DNA of 5,926 nucleotides from an uncultured Halioglobus sp. (GTDB lineage Bacteria > Pseudomonadota > Gammaproteobacteria > Pseudomonadales > Halieaceae), in NCBI GenBank assembly GCA_905480565.1, contig CAJQQW010000302.1, positions 1 through 5,926 of the forward strand, written 5' to 3'. This document shows positions 5,904 through 5,926 of the stretch, in pieces. The notes under the pieces were generated by a model, which was not told the origin of the DNA, did not search any database, and saw only the letters and a program-made list of their open reading frames with translations. Positions within the stretch are counted from its first letter, which is position 1. Every line of letters begins with the position of its first letter. The position numbers and the translations under genes were made by a program.

Positions 5904-5926
5904 TGTACCTATACATACACGCAGCA

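Larger units (their letters stand above)
5633..5926. other. Right-end intergenic region, no convincing gene
   Basis: These 294 bases after the last stop hold no ORF with coding character on either strand and no T-tailed terminator. Several small inverted repeats are visible: GTTCCCA (5663-5669) with TGGGAAC (5708-5714); CTGCAGCA (5718-5725) with TGCTTGCAG (5727-5735, one bulge); CTTCAAGGA (5809-5817) with TCCTGAAG (5828-5835, one bulge); and the interrupted palindrome GGTGCCAGACACC (5891-5903). The density of short dyads is compatible with a degenerate mobile-element or repeat remnant, or with a structured 3' untranslated region. Nothing decides between these. Confidence 0.5.

Overview
The window looks like chromosomal DNA from a moderately GC-rich gammaproteobacterium. 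The style of the acyl-CoA dehydrogenase pair, the membrane-anchored YtcJ-type amidohydrolase and the RecB-like hypothetical protein suggest a marine lineage such as Halieaceae (the OM60/NOR5 group). That placement rests on general resemblance, not on a marker gene. All four convincing genes lie on the + strand. I see no tRNA, rRNA, CRISPR array or intact transposase.

Layout: (1) Positions 3-875 hold the C-terminal three quarters of an acyl-CoA dehydrogenase (ACAD) whose start lies left of the window. (2) Positions 888-2015 hold a second, divergent ACAD, 12 nt downstream and with a strong Shine-Dalgarno sequence overlapping the first gene's stop codon. The two are almost certainly one operon. 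Their complementary sequence features suggest the alpha (FAD-motif) and beta (accessory) subunits of a heteromeric ACAD, like FadE26/FadE27-type enzymes of actinobacteria and steroid-side-chain ACADs of proteobacteria. (3) After a 78-nt gap, 2094-3803 encodes an amidohydrolase of the YtcJ-like (Amidohydro_3) family with an N-terminal membrane anchor or signal sequence. (4) A 185-nt intergenic region holds a small hairpin and a good sigma70-like promoter (TAGACA, 17 nt, TATAAA). (5) Positions 3989-5632 encode a 547-residue protein of unknown function. Its N-terminal ~225 residues resemble a RecB/TM0106-type PD-(D/E)XK nuclease domain with a broken active site. Its C-terminal ~315 residues are a low-complexity, probably disordered tail containing five perfect 12-bp repeats that encode SEQV. 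(6) Positions 5633-5926 hold no convincing gene, only several small inverted repeats and a 13-bp interrupted palindrome near the right edge.

The ACAD pair would carry out alpha,beta-dehydrogenation of an acyl-CoA of unknown, possibly bulky or branched, structure. The amidohydrolase may be in the same transcript or independent; nothing in the sequence ties its substrate to the ACADs. The last gene appears to be its own transcription unit. The most unusual item is this last protein: a probable pseudo-nuclease with a new set of cysteines fused to a repeat-bearing disordered tail.
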